Positions 25,683 to 35,952 of a DNA stretch of 64,000 nucleotides are shown piece after piece. Within the stretch, counting starts at the first letter, position 1. The number at the start of each line of letters is the position of its first letter. The notes beneath the pieces were generated by a model. The model had not been told where the DNA came from and made no database searches. It saw nothing but the letters and a program-made list of their open reading frames with translations. This DNA is from Pedobacter sp. SYP-B3415 (lineage in GTDB: Bacteria > Bacteroidota > Bacteroidia > Sphingobacteriales > Sphingobacteriaceae). Made by a program: the position numbers and the translations under genes. The DNA is taken from the NCBI RefSeq assembly GCF_004138205.1, contig NZ_RXNQ01000033.1, positions 62,001 to 126,000 on the forward strand, read 5' to 3'.

Positions 25683-28600
25683 CCCTTGGTCTTTGTTCTT
25701 TATTCTTTTTTTCACGGCTGCGCTGGAAGATTTCGCGGAAACGGTTGTAGTCTACCACCAGGGCAAAGCCGACACCTGTTTCAATAATCTGCCCTTCTAT
25801 AATGCCTTCATATTCGTTCCGGCGATATGCGCGAAGGCGGTACCGTCCATCATTCGAAAGCAGGTACTCAATGTTGACATTTCCTGCTATGTTACTTGTT
25901 TTCTGATTGTCCGGTCTCGGTCCTTCGAGTCCGAAAGAACTGCCTACAGATACTGTAAGGCGATCGTTCAGCAGGCGTTTTGACAAGCCTACTTCCAGGT
26001 CTGTTTTATTTTCCAGCTGACCGGTAGAGTAGTCTTCGGTAGAATTTACGCCAAAATTAAGATCTACACCTTTGATCAGGTCTGAGGCGAGGTTGTTCAG
26101 CTGCTCGGTAAGGAGTTTACTCACGCTCTGACGTGCCAGCGTAGATACGCCACCGCCGCCTGCAAGGCTTTGGAATGGATTGTCAGCGATAAACCTGCCC
26201 AGTGCAAGCAGTGCGAACACTTGTTTATTCAGTTCATTCGGATTCGCATTAACCTGCTGAATCTTCGTTTCTGTCTCAGCGCGTACAGGTCCGCCTTGTC
26301 CTTCCGGCATTTCCAGTGCGAAACTGATATCGGGTTTCATAAGTTCACCGTCAAGATTAAGCAGCACCCGGAACGGGAATTTTTGTTTGAAGCGGTTCTG
26401 CTCGAGCGTAGAACGGTTTTCAATCTGGTCAGCGACCAGGTCAATCGGAGCGGCTTCCACTTCATAAATGGCGGTCATATCCAGATTTGCCGAAGTAGGT
26501 TCTCCTGTCCAGGTAATGGTGCTGCCATTCTGGATCTTAAACTCCCGCTTCAGCGGGCCTACACTTAGATTGTAGCCGCCATCATTCAATTCATAGGTGC
26601 CGGTAAGACTGATCTTTCCGCTTGGATCCATAGTGGCATTCAGTTCAGCCTGTCCCTTTACGCGGAGGGCATCACCATTTGCGGGATCAACAACCACGTT
26701 GAATTCAGCGTCTTTGTCGATATCAATGTTCGCACTGAAGCTGATTCCTGAAATAGGCGATTTGGTCAGGCTGTCTACATTTAGTGCCGGTTTGCCGTTA
26801 AACGGAGCGGCATCTTCGTCAATAAACTGAACAATTCCATCCTGCTCTATTACTGCGGGGTCATTCGACGGAATAGCAAAGTAAAACTTGGTCTTGTCAT
26901 TGATACTGATGTCTGCATCAACATCGGGTTGATTCAGATCACCCCGCACTTTTATGTTGCTGCTCAGGAAAACGGTTCCATAGAACAATTCGTTGTCTGC
27001 AACCGTCGAATTTAATACCCGGAAGTTGTCTGTTTTAATGTCTAAACCAAAACGGAAGTCGCGGAAGGTCTGCGTGTAAACACGTCCGTCAATAACTGCT
27101 TTCTGGTTCAGGGAATCGATCAGCGTAAAATTATCAAACGCAATGCCCTGGTCATCGAACAGGATCCGTTCGTTTGGCAAACGGAAGAATGAGTTGATCA
27201 TGGCTACATTGAAACCGGCATTGCGGAATGTCAGGTCGCCGTTTACGCGGGGTGCGGTCAGGCTTCCTTTTACGGCAAGCTGTCCGGTCAGATTTCCGGT
27301 TCCCTGTCTTATTTGTCCGCCAGATAAGCTTTCTATTTCTTTTAAATCGATCTTATCGATATTCAGGGTCAGGTCTATTGAACTCTGCGGTGCCGTGTAA
27401 TAAAACCCGTTTGCACGTAACTCATGTACGCCGCTCAGCGCAATATTTGTTTCAAACGCATTCTCTGTGTTATTGTTAACTGCTACGCGCAATGTTCCGA
27501 GCTGATCTTTCTGGTAGCGTAGCTGGTCAATCGTGAGATTCGCTTCAAACTTAGGCGAGCCGGTAAGGTCTTTGGCTATCGCATTACCATTGATTTTACC
27601 ACCTACCAGCGTTGTATCTGTTTCAGCCAGGCGGGTGATGGTCTCAATCTGGAAGTCTTTAAATGTAACTTCCAACGGCGAGTTGGGGGTCGTACCTGTG
27701 CTGTTGATGCCCAGTAGCTGATTGTTGTTACTCAACTGGAACTGATTAACAAGAATACCCGATTTTCCAAACTGGATGAAATTGTCGGGAGAAACCGCCC
27801 ATTTCTCATATGCGAGAACGAGTTTGTTTGGATCCATGCTGAAGCGGTAGTCCTTGTTAATGGATTCAAAGGTTCCGCCGAGCACATACTTATCCTTTGC
27901 TCCGCTGTCGCGAAGGAAGATATTCACGAGAAGTTTGTTGTTGGCTGCGTTGCCGGTCAACTCTGTATTAAACAACTGGATCGACGGGTTTTTAAGGCTT
28001 TTTACAAATAAGCGGTAATCAAGACGCTGATCCTTGTTGTCAACAACCAGGCGGGTGCTGTCTATCGCGAAGTCGCCGTAAACGATGCCGGGGAAGTCCG
28101 CATTAATCTTCAGGCTGTCTTTTTGCGTATCAACAAGGCCGTAAAATACTGCGGGTTTGAAAGTGGTCAGTTCTGGCACAAAATCCTGGATGATCTTCGG
28201 GTTCTTTATGCGCATGAAAAACCGCAATCTCTGGTCAGGTATGTTGGCAACCGTACCAAACTGGTAGTATTTGTTTATCTCATTGATAACGGCAGAGCCC
28301 ACTTTTGTAAGCTGGTATTTTCCGTCGATTGTGGCATCGAGGATCTCAGAACGCAAGGTCAGGCTGTTTTCTGCAGCGCTGCTTGCTGCGCGTACTGAAA
28401 TTGTGTCTACGTTAAAACGGCGGCCGTCTTTGGCAAGCTGCAATCCGGTTAAATCAAGGCTTCCGTTCAGGTAATCGGCATCGGCCGTTGCAAAATCTGC
28501 TTTGATGAGGCCGGCGGCGCTCAGCTCAGTTTTGCTGAAATTGAGTTTCTGAAGATCGAGCCTGCGGAGATCCAGATCGAGTTTTACCGCAGGATATTTT

Positions 28601-30720
28601 CCGGCCAGGCTTGCAGCGGCATCAAGTCTGAAGTTGGCATTGCTGTCGGGCATACTGCCTTTCACGGTAACCCGCTGCCTTGCATAGGTTCCCTGAAGCC
28701 TGAGATTCCGGTAAGTATAGTTGTTGTAATAGGCGTTGACAAGATCGGCGGTAAACCTCGCGTTCAGTGTCTTTGGATCGATACCCGTTCCGGCAACTTT
28801 CGCGCGAACAGTGACCCGGCCAAGCTTTGGCTGCTGTTTGAGCAAACGACCCACGTTGAAGTTGTTCAGCGCTACGGTGGCATCGTATTGTTCGCGGCCC
28901 TTTGGCCCGCTCATCTTCGCGAGGATACGGGCATTACCCATGTCGCTGCGCAATTGCAGCGCGGTATTGAAATTGGTCACGCCGCCGCGAAACGTTCCGT
29001 TCAGGTTAACAGTATTCGGGAGCGTCATATTTGACGGAAGCGATTTTCTTGGAATCACTACCAGAAGATCTTGTTTGGTCAATGAGAACCGTTTTATGTT
29101 CAGATCGAGGAAGGCCTTGTTTACGTCAGGGAGACCTTTGGCCGTTCCGCTGACGTCGATTACGGTGTTTTTGAGACCGTTTACCTGCAGCTGCGGAATG
29201 TTCAGGTTGTTCATGTAACCGTCAACCCGTGCATTAATGCGCAGGGTTTCATTGCGGTAAGCAGCAGGAACAGCGTCAGAAAAGTAGCCGGCATCTTTTA
29301 CGCCGATGACAGTGTTGGTTAATTTCAGATCTATTTTTACACGTTCGGGATGTTTGGTCAGATCGTCGAGCGAGCTGAAACGGAGATCGGTACTGTTGTT
29401 AATGGTTGTGTTTGGCGTGCGCAATACAAAATTCTGCAGGCTGATCATCTGATCAGTATACACCGCATTGCCTTTCAGTTCTTCCAGGACAAAGCCGCTT
29501 TTGTCTTTCAGCGAGGCGTTGTTGACCTTCGCGCGAATCCCCGCTGCGCCGTAACTGATCTGTTCAGCCCCGAGGTTAAGTCCTGAAATAAGCAGGTGGT
29601 TAAAGTCCAGGCCGCGTTTGGCCGGTTTTGCAGCCAGGTTGTCAAACCGCACCGTATTATTTTTCAGGTTGATTTTTTGGACAACCAGCGCGAGGCCCTG
29701 GGTGTTATCGGCAGCCGGCTTTGTTTCTTCAAGTGCCTTGTCAACTTTTTTAACCTCGGCTGGTTTGAACGCAAACCGGATGTCGGAGTTATTTAATAAT
29801 GCATCGTTCACGCCAAATTTCGAGTCGGTGAGATTTACTGACAGACCCTTCAAGCCAAGCTCGCCCACCTTCAGATCGGCATTCATATTTGAAATACGGT
29901 CATTGAATGCCACTTTAACCTGCTTGAAACTAAAGTCTTCAACTTCAATATATGGCAGCTTGCCTGAAGAGGCTTTTGCTGTATCAACACTGTTTTCAAG
30001 ATGATTGGCCAGCTGCACGAGCGGCTTTTGCTGCATGTAAGAAAGATTCGTGTTGTCCAGACTGAAACGGCTGATTACGTACCGCTGATTTGCCAGATCA
30101 AAATCCTTGATCCGGGTTGTGAAGGCACCGAGGTAAACCCTCACGTCGTTACCGGCAACATCATCCCGGTAGTTGATTCCAATATCCTCAAACTCTACTT
30201 TGCTTACAGAAAATTTCAGGGTGGAGGTGCTGTCTTTCACGGTTTCTTCTTCCGGCTTTTTCTGATCCGATGCAAAGGCATCGACGAGGAAGGAAAAGTT
30301 GAAACTCGTATCGGGAGCAATCCGTTTAACGTTTGCCCGCACATTACGAAGCTGTATATCGTTTACCTCAACCTGGTTTTTCAGCAGTTTAAGCAGGCTG
30401 ATGTCTACCTGTAGCTTGCCAGCATACAATAAAGTGTCTTTGTTGCGGTCTTCAATGTAAAACTTGTTGAGCACAACATCTTTAGGTAATGCAATCTTGA
30501 TACTCTCCAGGCTAACCTGGGTATTTGTCTTCTTTTTAAGCCAGGTAATGGCTTTGTCTTTTACGAAGTTCTGAACGGCTGGAATGTTTAATGATGCAGC
30601 GATGCCAACCACAAGGACAATGATAATGGCTACAATCCAGAGAAGTACTTTTAGGGTTTTGCGTATGTATTTATTCAAGGGTAATGGCAGTTTGCGGTTA
30701 CTAAAAAGAGACGGTCTCAC
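25666..30720 (-). CDS. tamB: TamB, translocation and assembly module (DUF490)
   Basis: A very long periplasm-spanning protein of 1684 residues. A single N-terminal membrane anchor (VLLWIVAIIIVLVVGIAAS, about residues 24-42) is followed by a long run of beta-rich AsmA/TamB-type repeats, then the C-terminal DUF490 domain in roughly the last 350 residues. Family members form a groove that carries lipid between the two membranes. It overlaps tamL by 17 bases, so the pair is co-expressed. The last residues are basic and charged (EKKNKEQRPRDDKKD). Confidence 0.9.
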   Translation of the reverse strand: MRPSLFSNRKLPLPLNKYIRKTLKVLLWIVAIIIVLVVGIAASLNIPAVQNFVKDKAITWLKKKTNTQVSLESIKIALPKDVVLNKFYIEDRNKDTLLYAGKLQVDISLLKLLKNQVEVNDIQLRNVRANVKRIAPDTSFNFSFLVDAFASDQKKPEEETVKDSTSTLKFSVSKVEFEDIGINYRDDVAGNDVRVYLGAFTTRIKDFDLANQRYVISRFSLDNTNLSYMQQKPLVQLANHLENSVDTAKASSGKLPYIEVEDFSFKQVKVAFNDRISNMNADLKVGELGLKGLSVNLTDSKFGVNDALLNNSDIRFAFKPAEVKKVDKALEETKPAADNTQGLALVVQKINLKNNTVRFDNLAAKPAKRGLDFNHLLISGLNLGAEQISYGAAGIRAKVNNASLKDKSGFVLEELKGNAVYTDQMISLQNFVLRTPNTTINNSTDLRFSSLDDLTKHPERVKIDLKLTNTVIGVKDAGYFSDAVPAAYRNETLRINARVDGYMNNLNIPQLQVNGLKNTVIDVSGTAKGLPDVNKAFLDLNIKRFSLTKQDLLVVIPRKSLPSNMTLPNTVNLNGTFRGGVTNFNTALQLRSDMGNARILAKMSGPKGREQYDATVALNNFNVGRLLKQQPKLGRVTVRAKVAGTGIDPKTLNARFTADLVNAYYNNYTYRNLRLQGTYARQRVTVKGSMPDSNANFRLDAAASLAGKYPAVKLDLDLRRLDLQKLNFSKTELSAAGLIKADFATADADYLNGSLDLTGLQLAKDGRRFNVDTISVRAASSAAENSLTLRSEILDATIDGKYQLTKVGSAVINEINKYYQFGTVANIPDQRLRFFMRIKNPKIIQDFVPELTTFKPAVFYGLVDTQKDSLKINADFPGIVYGDFAIDSTRLVVDNKDQRLDYRLFVKSLKNPSIQLFNTELTGNAANNKLLVNIFLRDSGAKDKYVLGGTFESINKDYRFSMDPNKLVLAYEKWAVSPDNFIQFGKSGILVNQFQLSNNNQLLGINSTGTTPNSPLEVTFKDFQIETITRLAETDTTLVGGKINGNAIAKDLTGSPKFEANLTIDQLRYQKDQLGTLRVAVNNNTENAFETNIALSGVHELRANGFYYTAPQSSIDLTLNIDKIDLKEIESLSGGQIRQGTGNLTGQLAVKGSLTAPRVNGDLTFRNAGFNVAMINSFFRLPNERILFDDQGIAFDNFTLIDSLNQKAVIDGRVYTQTFRDFRFGLDIKTDNFRVLNSTVADNELFYGTVFLSSNIKVRGDLNQPDVDADISINDKTKFYFAIPSNDPAVIEQDGIVQFIDEDAAPFNGKPALNVDSLTKSPISGISFSANIDIDKDAEFNVVVDPANGDALRVKGQAELNATMDPSGKISLTGTYELNDGGYNLSVGPLKREFKIQNGSTITWTGEPTSANLDMTAIYEVEAAPIDLVADQIENRSTLEQNRFKQKFPFRVLLNLDGELMKPDISFALEMPEGQGGPVRAETETKIQQVNANPNELNKQVFALLALGRFIADNPFQSLAGGGGVSTLARQSVSKLLTEQLNNLASDLIKGVDLNFGVNSTEDYSTGQLENKTDLEVGLSKRLLNDRLTVSVGSSFGLEGPRPDNQKTSNIAGNVNIEYLLSNDGRYRLRAYRRNEYEGIIEGQIIETGVGFALVVDYNRFREIFQRSREKKNKEQRPRDDKKD

Positions 30721-30823
30721 ACTTCATGCCGTTGTTCGTCACCTTTAATACAAAAAATCAATTAAATTGTTCAGGAAATAAACAAATGTTACAACCCGGG
30801 CTGTGAGACCCGTTTTTACCGTT

Positions 30824-31312
30824 ATGGAAAAAATCAGTTTACATATTCACTATCATCGGTTTACGAGTGTCGAGGCACTTAATGAAAATGAGCAGCGGCT
30901 TTGCAGGGCGGCGGTTTCAGCCACCGAAACTTCTTATTCACCTTATTCTGAATTTCGCGTCGGTGCTGCGCTGCAGCTTGAAGACGGGCAGATCGTATCA
31001 GGCAGCAACCAGGAAAATATCGCTTACCCGTCAGGCCTGTGCGCGGAGCGTACAGCGTTGTTTGCCGTTGGCACACAATTTCCGGGTACCGCCATTACCG
31101 TCATGGCTGTAACAGCCCGGACAGATCGTTTTGTAATCAGGCAGCCTGTCACTTCCTGCGGTGCCTGTCTGCAGGTGATGGCTGAGTTTGAAAAACGCCA
31201 GAAGCAGCCCATCGCCGTGCTTTTTTATTGTATTGGCGGGGAAGTGATCCGCGTAAATTCAGTACGCGACCTGCTTCCTTTTGCTTTTAACGAAGAGCGG
31301 CTGAAAGCCTGA
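30824..31312 (+). CDS. cdd: Cytidine deaminase
   Basis: Converts cytidine and deoxycytidine to uridine forms in pyrimidine salvage. The product has 162 residues from the ATG at 30824. Zinc-site motifs are visible: CAERTALFAV with the catalytic Glu, and SCGACLQVMAEF carrying the paired cysteines, where the usual Pro before Cys is Ser. SYSPYSEFRVGAAL near residue 40 is the substrate-binding segment. It is divergent from tamB and 93 bases upstream of parC. A GTG 21 bases earlier is an alternative start. Confidence 0.9.
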   Translation: MEKISLHIHYHRFTSVEALNENEQRLCRAAVSATETSYSPYSEFRVGAALQLEDGQIVSGSNQENIAYPSGLCAERTALFAVGTQFPGTAITVMAVTARTDRFVIRQPVTSCGACLQVMAEFEKRQKQPIAVLFYCIGGEVIRVNSVRDLLPFAFNEERLKA

Positions 31313-31405
31313 CTTTGTGCTTCTAACATCTGTGTGTTTAAAACTTGTACGGCAGAATAGTGCTGCGCATGATTATCTTTACGGTTTCCAAATAAACAGG
31401 ATAGA

Positions 31406-34198
31406 ATGAGTGAAGAACTGAACGACAACATCAGCGATGAGAGCATGCATGCCGTTACGCCCATAACCGGGTTGTATGAAAACTGGTTTCTTGACTATGC
31501 CTCTTATGTGATACTTGACCGCGCAGTACCCCATATCAACGACGGACTAAAACCTGTGCAGCGAAGAATTATGCACTCGCTCAAGGAAATGGACGACGGC
31601 CGGTTTAATAAAGCCGCAAACGTGATCGGCAATACGATGAAGTATCATCCGCACGGTGATGCATCTATCGGCGATGCGATGGTACAGATCGGGCAGAAAG
31701 ATCTTCTTATTGATTGCCAGGGAAACTGGGGGGATCCGGTTACCGGCGACAGTGCTGCGGCCCCCCGGTACATCGAGGCGCGGTTATCAAAATTTGCCAA
31801 CGAGGTTGTATTTAATCCTGACACAACCGAGTGGCAGCTCAGTTACGATGGCCGTAATAACGAACCGATCACACTCCCTGTAAAATTCCCGCTCCTGCTT
31901 GCCCAGGGCGCAGAAGGTATTGCTGTCGGTCTGGCGACCAAAGTGATGCCGCATAACTTTATCGAGTTGCTTGATGCCTCAATTGAGGCGCTTAAAGGCA
32001 ATCGGCCAAACATTCTTCCTGACTTTTTTACCGGCGGCATGGCCGATTTTTCGGCATACAACGAAGGCATGCGCGGCGGCAAAATCCGCGTTCGGGCTAA
32101 AATTACCGAACGTGACAAAAAGACGCTTGTCATTACCGAAATTCCCTTCAGTACCACAACCGGTTCTGTTATAGACAGTATACTTTCTGCCAACGATAAA
32201 GGCAAGATCAAGATCAAAAAGATCGAAGATAATACTGCTAAAAACGTAGAGATCGTTGTTCACCTGGCGCCCGGCATTTCTCCTGATGTGACAATCGACG
32301 CCTTGTACGCTTTCACTGCGTGTGAGGTTTCGATCTCGCCAAATACCTGTATCATCCGGGATGACAAACCACACTTTATGAGTGTGAATGATATCCTGAT
32401 AGAGAATTCAAAATTTACCAGGGCGCTGCTCAAGAAAGAACTGGAGATCCGTCTGCACGAACTTCTCGAAAAAATATTCTTTTCATCACTCCTGAAGATA
32501 TTTATCCAGGAGGGAATGTATAAAAACCCTGAGTACGAAAATGCCGGCAGCTTCGAACATGTAGTTGATGTCTTAAATCTGTTGTTTGCTCCGTTTAAAG
32601 AGTCGCTTTATCGCGAGATCCGCCCTGAAGACCTGAAAAGGCTTATTGATAAACCAATGAGCAGCATTACAAGGTTTGATGTAAAAAAGGCCGACGAGCA
32701 GATGCGCGCGCTGGAGGCCGACATCAAAATTGTTAAGAATCACCTGAAACACCTGACCGACTATGCCATTGCCTGGTTCGAGAAACTGCGCGATAAATAT
32801 GGTAAGGGCAGAGAGCGCAAAACCGAGATCAGGCTCTTTGATAAAGTAGAAGCGGCAAAGGTGGCGCTTGCAAATGTCAAGCTTTATATGAATCCGCAGG
32901 ATGGCTTTATCGGCACCGGATTGAAAAAAGATCAGTTTGTTGCAGATTGTTCTGACCTGGACGAAATTATTGTCTTTCGTGAGGATGGGAAATGTATTAT
33001 TACCAAGGTTGCCGATAAAACATTTGTCGGCAAAGGAATCCTCCACGCACAGGTGTTCAAGAAAAATGATGAACGTACCGTTTACAACCTGGTATATCGT
33101 GATGGCGCTTCGGGGGTATCGTATGTAAAGCGCTTTTCTATACTGGGCGTAACCCGCGATAAGGAATACGACCTGACAAAAGGAAGTAAGGGGTCAAAGG
33201 CGCTTTATTTTACAGCAAACCCGAATGGCGAGGCTGAAGTGATTAACGTGCAGCTTAAGCCTCATTCCAAGTTACGCAAACTGCAGTTTGACCTTGACTT
33301 TGCAGAGATAGCAATAAAGGGTCGCGGCTCGCAAGGCAATATCGTTTCTAAATATCCGCTGAAAAAGATTACGCTGAAAAGCAAGGGCGTGTCTACTTTA
33401 GCAGGACGCAAAATCTGGTATGATGATTTGCTGAAGCGATTGAATGTGGATGCGCGTGGCCTATATCTTGGCGAGTTTGACGGCGACGATAAAATACTGC
33501 TTGTTCACAAAGATGGCTGGTATGAGTTATCATCTTTTGATCTCAGCAACCATTTTGATGATGGCCTGGTGCTGATACGTAAATTTAACGCGGAAGAAGT
33601 TTTTGCCGTAGTTCATTATGATGGGAAAGCGAAAAATCATTTTATAAAAAGATTTACGTTTGAACCTGTTGTGGTAGGCAAAAAGGTTTCTATAATCAGT
33701 GAGGAACCGGGATCCCGTATGCAATACATTACGTTTAACCCCGGGGCGACGCTTGAAATCGATGTGCTCAAAGGGAAAACGCAGATACCGGAAACGCTTA
33801 CAACCGCTATAGCCGAAATGATTGATGTGAAAGGGATGAAGGCAAATGGTAACCGTGTATCAGCACACGATATACAAAAAATTACGCTTCATGAGCCCGA
33901 GGTGATCGCGGCTGAAGAGGAGGAGGGGCCCGGTGATAATGGGGGTGACGCGGGTACTTCAACAGAAGTGGACGGTCAGCCCGAAACAAATTTACCGGAA
34001 GATGTACAGGGCAACGTAGCCGATAAACCGGATGAGCCGCAGCCGGGCAGCGGCCCAGCTCCAGCGGCTGAGGAGAAACCTGTTCCGGAACCCTCAGAAT
34101 CGTCGCCGGTTCAGAAGCCGGCAAAAAAGATCGATTTCGAAATCACGAATAAAGACGATATCGAAATAGATGATAAAGGACAATTAGGTTTATTCTAA
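31406..34198 (+). CDS. parC: DNA topoisomerase IV subunit A
   Basis: DNA-cleaving subunit of topoisomerase IV, partner of ParE. The product has 930 residues. The N-terminal breakage-reunion domain has DGLKPVQRRI and HPHGDASIGDAM; the catalytic tyrosine is Tyr122 in APRYIEARLS. The C-terminal DNA-wrapping domain is divergent and lacks a clear GyrA box (QRRGGKG), which favours ParC over GyrA. The last 100 residues are an acidic Pro/Glu-rich linker ending in a short conserved tail IEIDDKGQLGLF. It has its own gap of 93 bases with no strong promoter. Confidence 0.9.
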   Translation: MSEELNDNISDESMHAVTPITGLYENWFLDYASYVILDRAVPHINDGLKPVQRRIMHSLKEMDDGRFNKAANVIGNTMKYHPHGDASIGDAMVQIGQKDLLIDCQGNWGDPVTGDSAAAPRYIEARLSKFANEVVFNPDTTEWQLSYDGRNNEPITLPVKFPLLLAQGAEGIAVGLATKVMPHNFIELLDASIEALKGNRPNILPDFFTGGMADFSAYNEGMRGGKIRVRAKITERDKKTLVITEIPFSTTTGSVIDSILSANDKGKIKIKKIEDNTAKNVEIVVHLAPGISPDVTIDALYAFTACEVSISPNTCIIRDDKPHFMSVNDILIENSKFTRALLKKELEIRLHELLEKIFFSSLLKIFIQEGMYKNPEYENAGSFEHVVDVLNLLFAPFKESLYREIRPEDLKRLIDKPMSSITRFDVKKADEQMRALEADIKIVKNHLKHLTDYAIAWFEKLRDKYGKGRERKTEIRLFDKVEAAKVALANVKLYMNPQDGFIGTGLKKDQFVADCSDLDEIIVFREDGKCIITKVADKTFVGKGILHAQVFKKNDERTVYNLVYRDGASGVSYVKRFSILGVTRDKEYDLTKGSKGSKALYFTANPNGEAEVINVQLKPHSKLRKLQFDLDFAEIAIKGRGSQGNIVSKYPLKKITLKSKGVSTLAGRKIWYDDLLKRLNVDARGLYLGEFDGDDKILLVHKDGWYELSSFDLSNHFDDGLVLIRKFNAEEVFAVVHYDGKAKNHFIKRFTFEPVVVGKKVSIISEEPGSRMQYITFNPGATLEIDVLKGKTQIPETLTTAIAEMIDVKGMKANGNRVSAHDIQKITLHEPEVIAAEEEEGPGDNGGDAGTSTEVDGQPETNLPEDVQGNVADKPDEPQPGSGPAPAAEEKPVPEPSESSPVQKPAKKIDFEITNKDDIEIDDKGQLGLF

Positions 34199-34234
34199 AA
34201 AAGAAGCCTCCGGTTGTTCAGGAGGCTTCTTTTT
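34197..34234. terminator. Bidirectional terminator (parC / msrA)
   Basis: A-run with GAAGCCTCC (to 34211) pairs with GGAGGCTTC and T-run (34221-34234) around a 9-base loop. It overlaps the stop codons of the two convergent genes. Confidence 0.85.
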
Positions 34235-34775
34235 ATTCAAACAATTCTGGTCGGATTTTATCACGAAATTCTTCGGCAAATTTGTTCAGCTTCGGCTGAA
34301 TGACAAAACTGCAATAGGGCTTGTACATATTTTGCATGAAGTAATTCTGGTGATATCCTTCAGCCGGATAGAAATCGCCTGCGGCCGCCAGTTCGGTTAT
34401 GATCTCCCCGTCGAAAATCTTCCCGTCAGTAAGTTCCCTGATTATCTCCTCAGCCTGTCGGCGCTGCGTTTCGCTATGCCAGAAAATGACCGAGCGGTAC
34501 TGTGATCCGATGTCATTTCCCTGCCGGTTTCTTGTTGTTGGATTATGTGTCCTGAAAAAAATAAGCAACAGTTCGGGGTAACTGATCTTTTCCTCGTCAA
34601 ATTCAATCTGAATCACTTCTGCGTGCCCGGTATCACCATTGCTTATTTCCATATATGTCGGGTGCCGCGTTTCTCCGCCGCTATAGCCCGACGTTACTTT
34701 CTCAACGCCGCTTAACGTCTGAAAAATAGCCTCGGTGCACCAGAAGCAGCCACCGCCAAATGTTGCTGTTTGCAT
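34233..34775 (-). CDS. msrA: Peptide-methionine (S)-S-oxide reductase
   Basis: Repairs methionine-S-sulfoxide in proteins. The product has 180 residues with no signal peptide, so it is cytosolic. The active-site motif GCFWCTEAIFQ holds the catalytic Cys near residue 10. GYSGGETRHPTYMEIS, GHAEVIQIEFD and FFRTHNPTTRNRQGNDIGSQYRS are all family marks. It stands alone, convergent with parC, and is separated from the next minus-strand gene by that gene's terminator. Confidence 0.95.
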   Translation of the reverse strand: MQTATFGGGCFWCTEAIFQTLSGVEKVTSGYSGGETRHPTYMEISNGDTGHAEVIQIEFDEEKISYPELLLIFFRTHNPTTRNRQGNDIGSQYRSVIFWHSETQRRQAEEIIRELTDGKIFDGEIITELAAAGDFYPAEGYHQNYFMQNMYKPYCSFVIQPKLNKFAEEFRDKIRPELFE

Positions 34776-34853
34776 ATCTTAATAAACGAATTTCGCAGAC
34801 ACTTGGTTTTCAGGTTCAAACAGCGTTGTCAAGCCTGAATATCACAGCGCAAT

Positions 34854-34874
34854 AAAAAAGCCCCTTTCGGGGCT
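34854..34874 (-). terminator. Intrinsic terminator of the lipoprotein gene
   Basis: On the minus strand, AGCCCC-GAAA-GGGGCT is followed by a run of T (34854-34859). It lies just 3' of the stop codon at 34880. Confidence 0.85.
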
Positions 34875-34879
34875 GTGTA

Positions 34880-35917
34880 TTATTGATACTGAATGTAGAT
34901 CGGCTTAGGTTTTAGCTTTACAAGGTCTTCCGGTGTCATCAAAACGTTCGGCGACTTTTTCAGGTCGTTCTTATAAAAGATTTTAAATCCGGTGAACTGA
35001 ACAGGTTCTGAATAAATGAAGTGACGGTAGGTTCCTTTTTTAAGCTCTGGTTCGCCCCAGCCATCCATATGCATGACCACCTGAACTTCGCGTGTAGGTT
35101 TAATGTTTGCACTATTTGTAACCATCTTTTTAGTGAAGCGGTGTACCACGAATACTTTTGGCGGCAGATTATTGTCTTTTACCAGCTTTCCAAGATAATT
35201 TATGCAGTAGTTGATGTCAGCAGCGTCATAAGTGCCGATCCGTTTACCTGGTCTCGAACCGTCCTTCATTGAGAACTCAGGGTCAATACCAAGGTGTACA
35301 TTTGGCAGTTTCAGGTATTTTTCCAGGCGAGGCAGCTCATCGCGGATGGTACTGAGCGAAACCTGAATATCCAGGAATACGATCATGTTGTTGCGCATTT
35401 TTGATATGGTCATAACCGAATCAATCTGTTTGTCTGGCATCCGGAAACGGTATTTGCCGTCCTTACCGCCATCGCCCTGCGCCACAACGGCGATATAATG
35501 AAGGGCGGGCTGAACAGGAGTTCCCGGATCAGCTTTCTCCCATCTCTTCACCTCGATATCAAGTTTGGCCAGCATTTGTTTTGGCGGCAACTCTCCTAAA
35601 ATACCCATGTTTTTCGAATACAGGTTACCGTAGTAGGCCACGATGCGTTTATAAGGAAGGATAGCGCCGTCTTTCGGATAAATTTTTGATTTAACCGGCC
35701 ATTTTCCGGTGGTGTCGCCATTGGCAAGCTTGCGCATCAAAGAGTCGTACACAACGGTATCAATAGGTTGCAAAACCTCTTCTTTTGCTGCGGCTCCCTT
35801 CTTTGTTGTGTCAGACAGTCCTGTTTGTTTGTTTTTTGCATCTGTGCTGCAGCTGACCAGCAGCGTACAGGCCGTCAGCGCAGTGAAAAAAGTTGCGGCC
35901 AATTGTGGCATTTTCAT
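34880..35917 (-). CDS. Lipoprotein of unknown function
   Basis: Secreted lipoprotein of 345 residues: a signal peptide with lipobox LLVSCS and lipid-bearing Cys23, then a Thr/Lys-rich linker to about residue 70. The body has PYKRIVAYYGNLYSKNMGIL, LGIDPEFSMKDG and PPKVFVVHRFTKKMV, a spacing of strand-ending Asp, Glu and His residues that suggests a TIM-barrel hydrolase-like fold. This is inference; I do not recognise the family. It lies 35 bases downstream of a secreted D-aminoacylase gene and is probably co-transcribed with it. A clean terminator follows. Confidence 0.6.
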   Translation of the reverse strand: MKMPQLAATFFTALTACTLLVSCSTDAKNKQTGLSDTTKKGAAAKEEVLQPIDTVVYDSLMRKLANGDTTGKWPVKSKIYPKDGAILPYKRIVAYYGNLYSKNMGILGELPPKQMLAKLDIEVKRWEKADPGTPVQPALHYIAVVAQGDGGKDGKYRFRMPDKQIDSVMTISKMRNNMIVFLDIQVSLSTIRDELPRLEKYLKLPNVHLGIDPEFSMKDGSRPGKRIGTYDAADINYCINYLGKLVKDNNLPPKVFVVHRFTKKMVTNSANIKPTREVQVVMHMDGWGEPELKKGTYRHFIYSEPVQFTGFKIFYKNDLKKSPNVLMTPEDLVKLKPKPIYIQYQ

Positions 35918-35952
35918 AGTGATCTTGGGTTATATTTCTTGTAATCTGTTGT

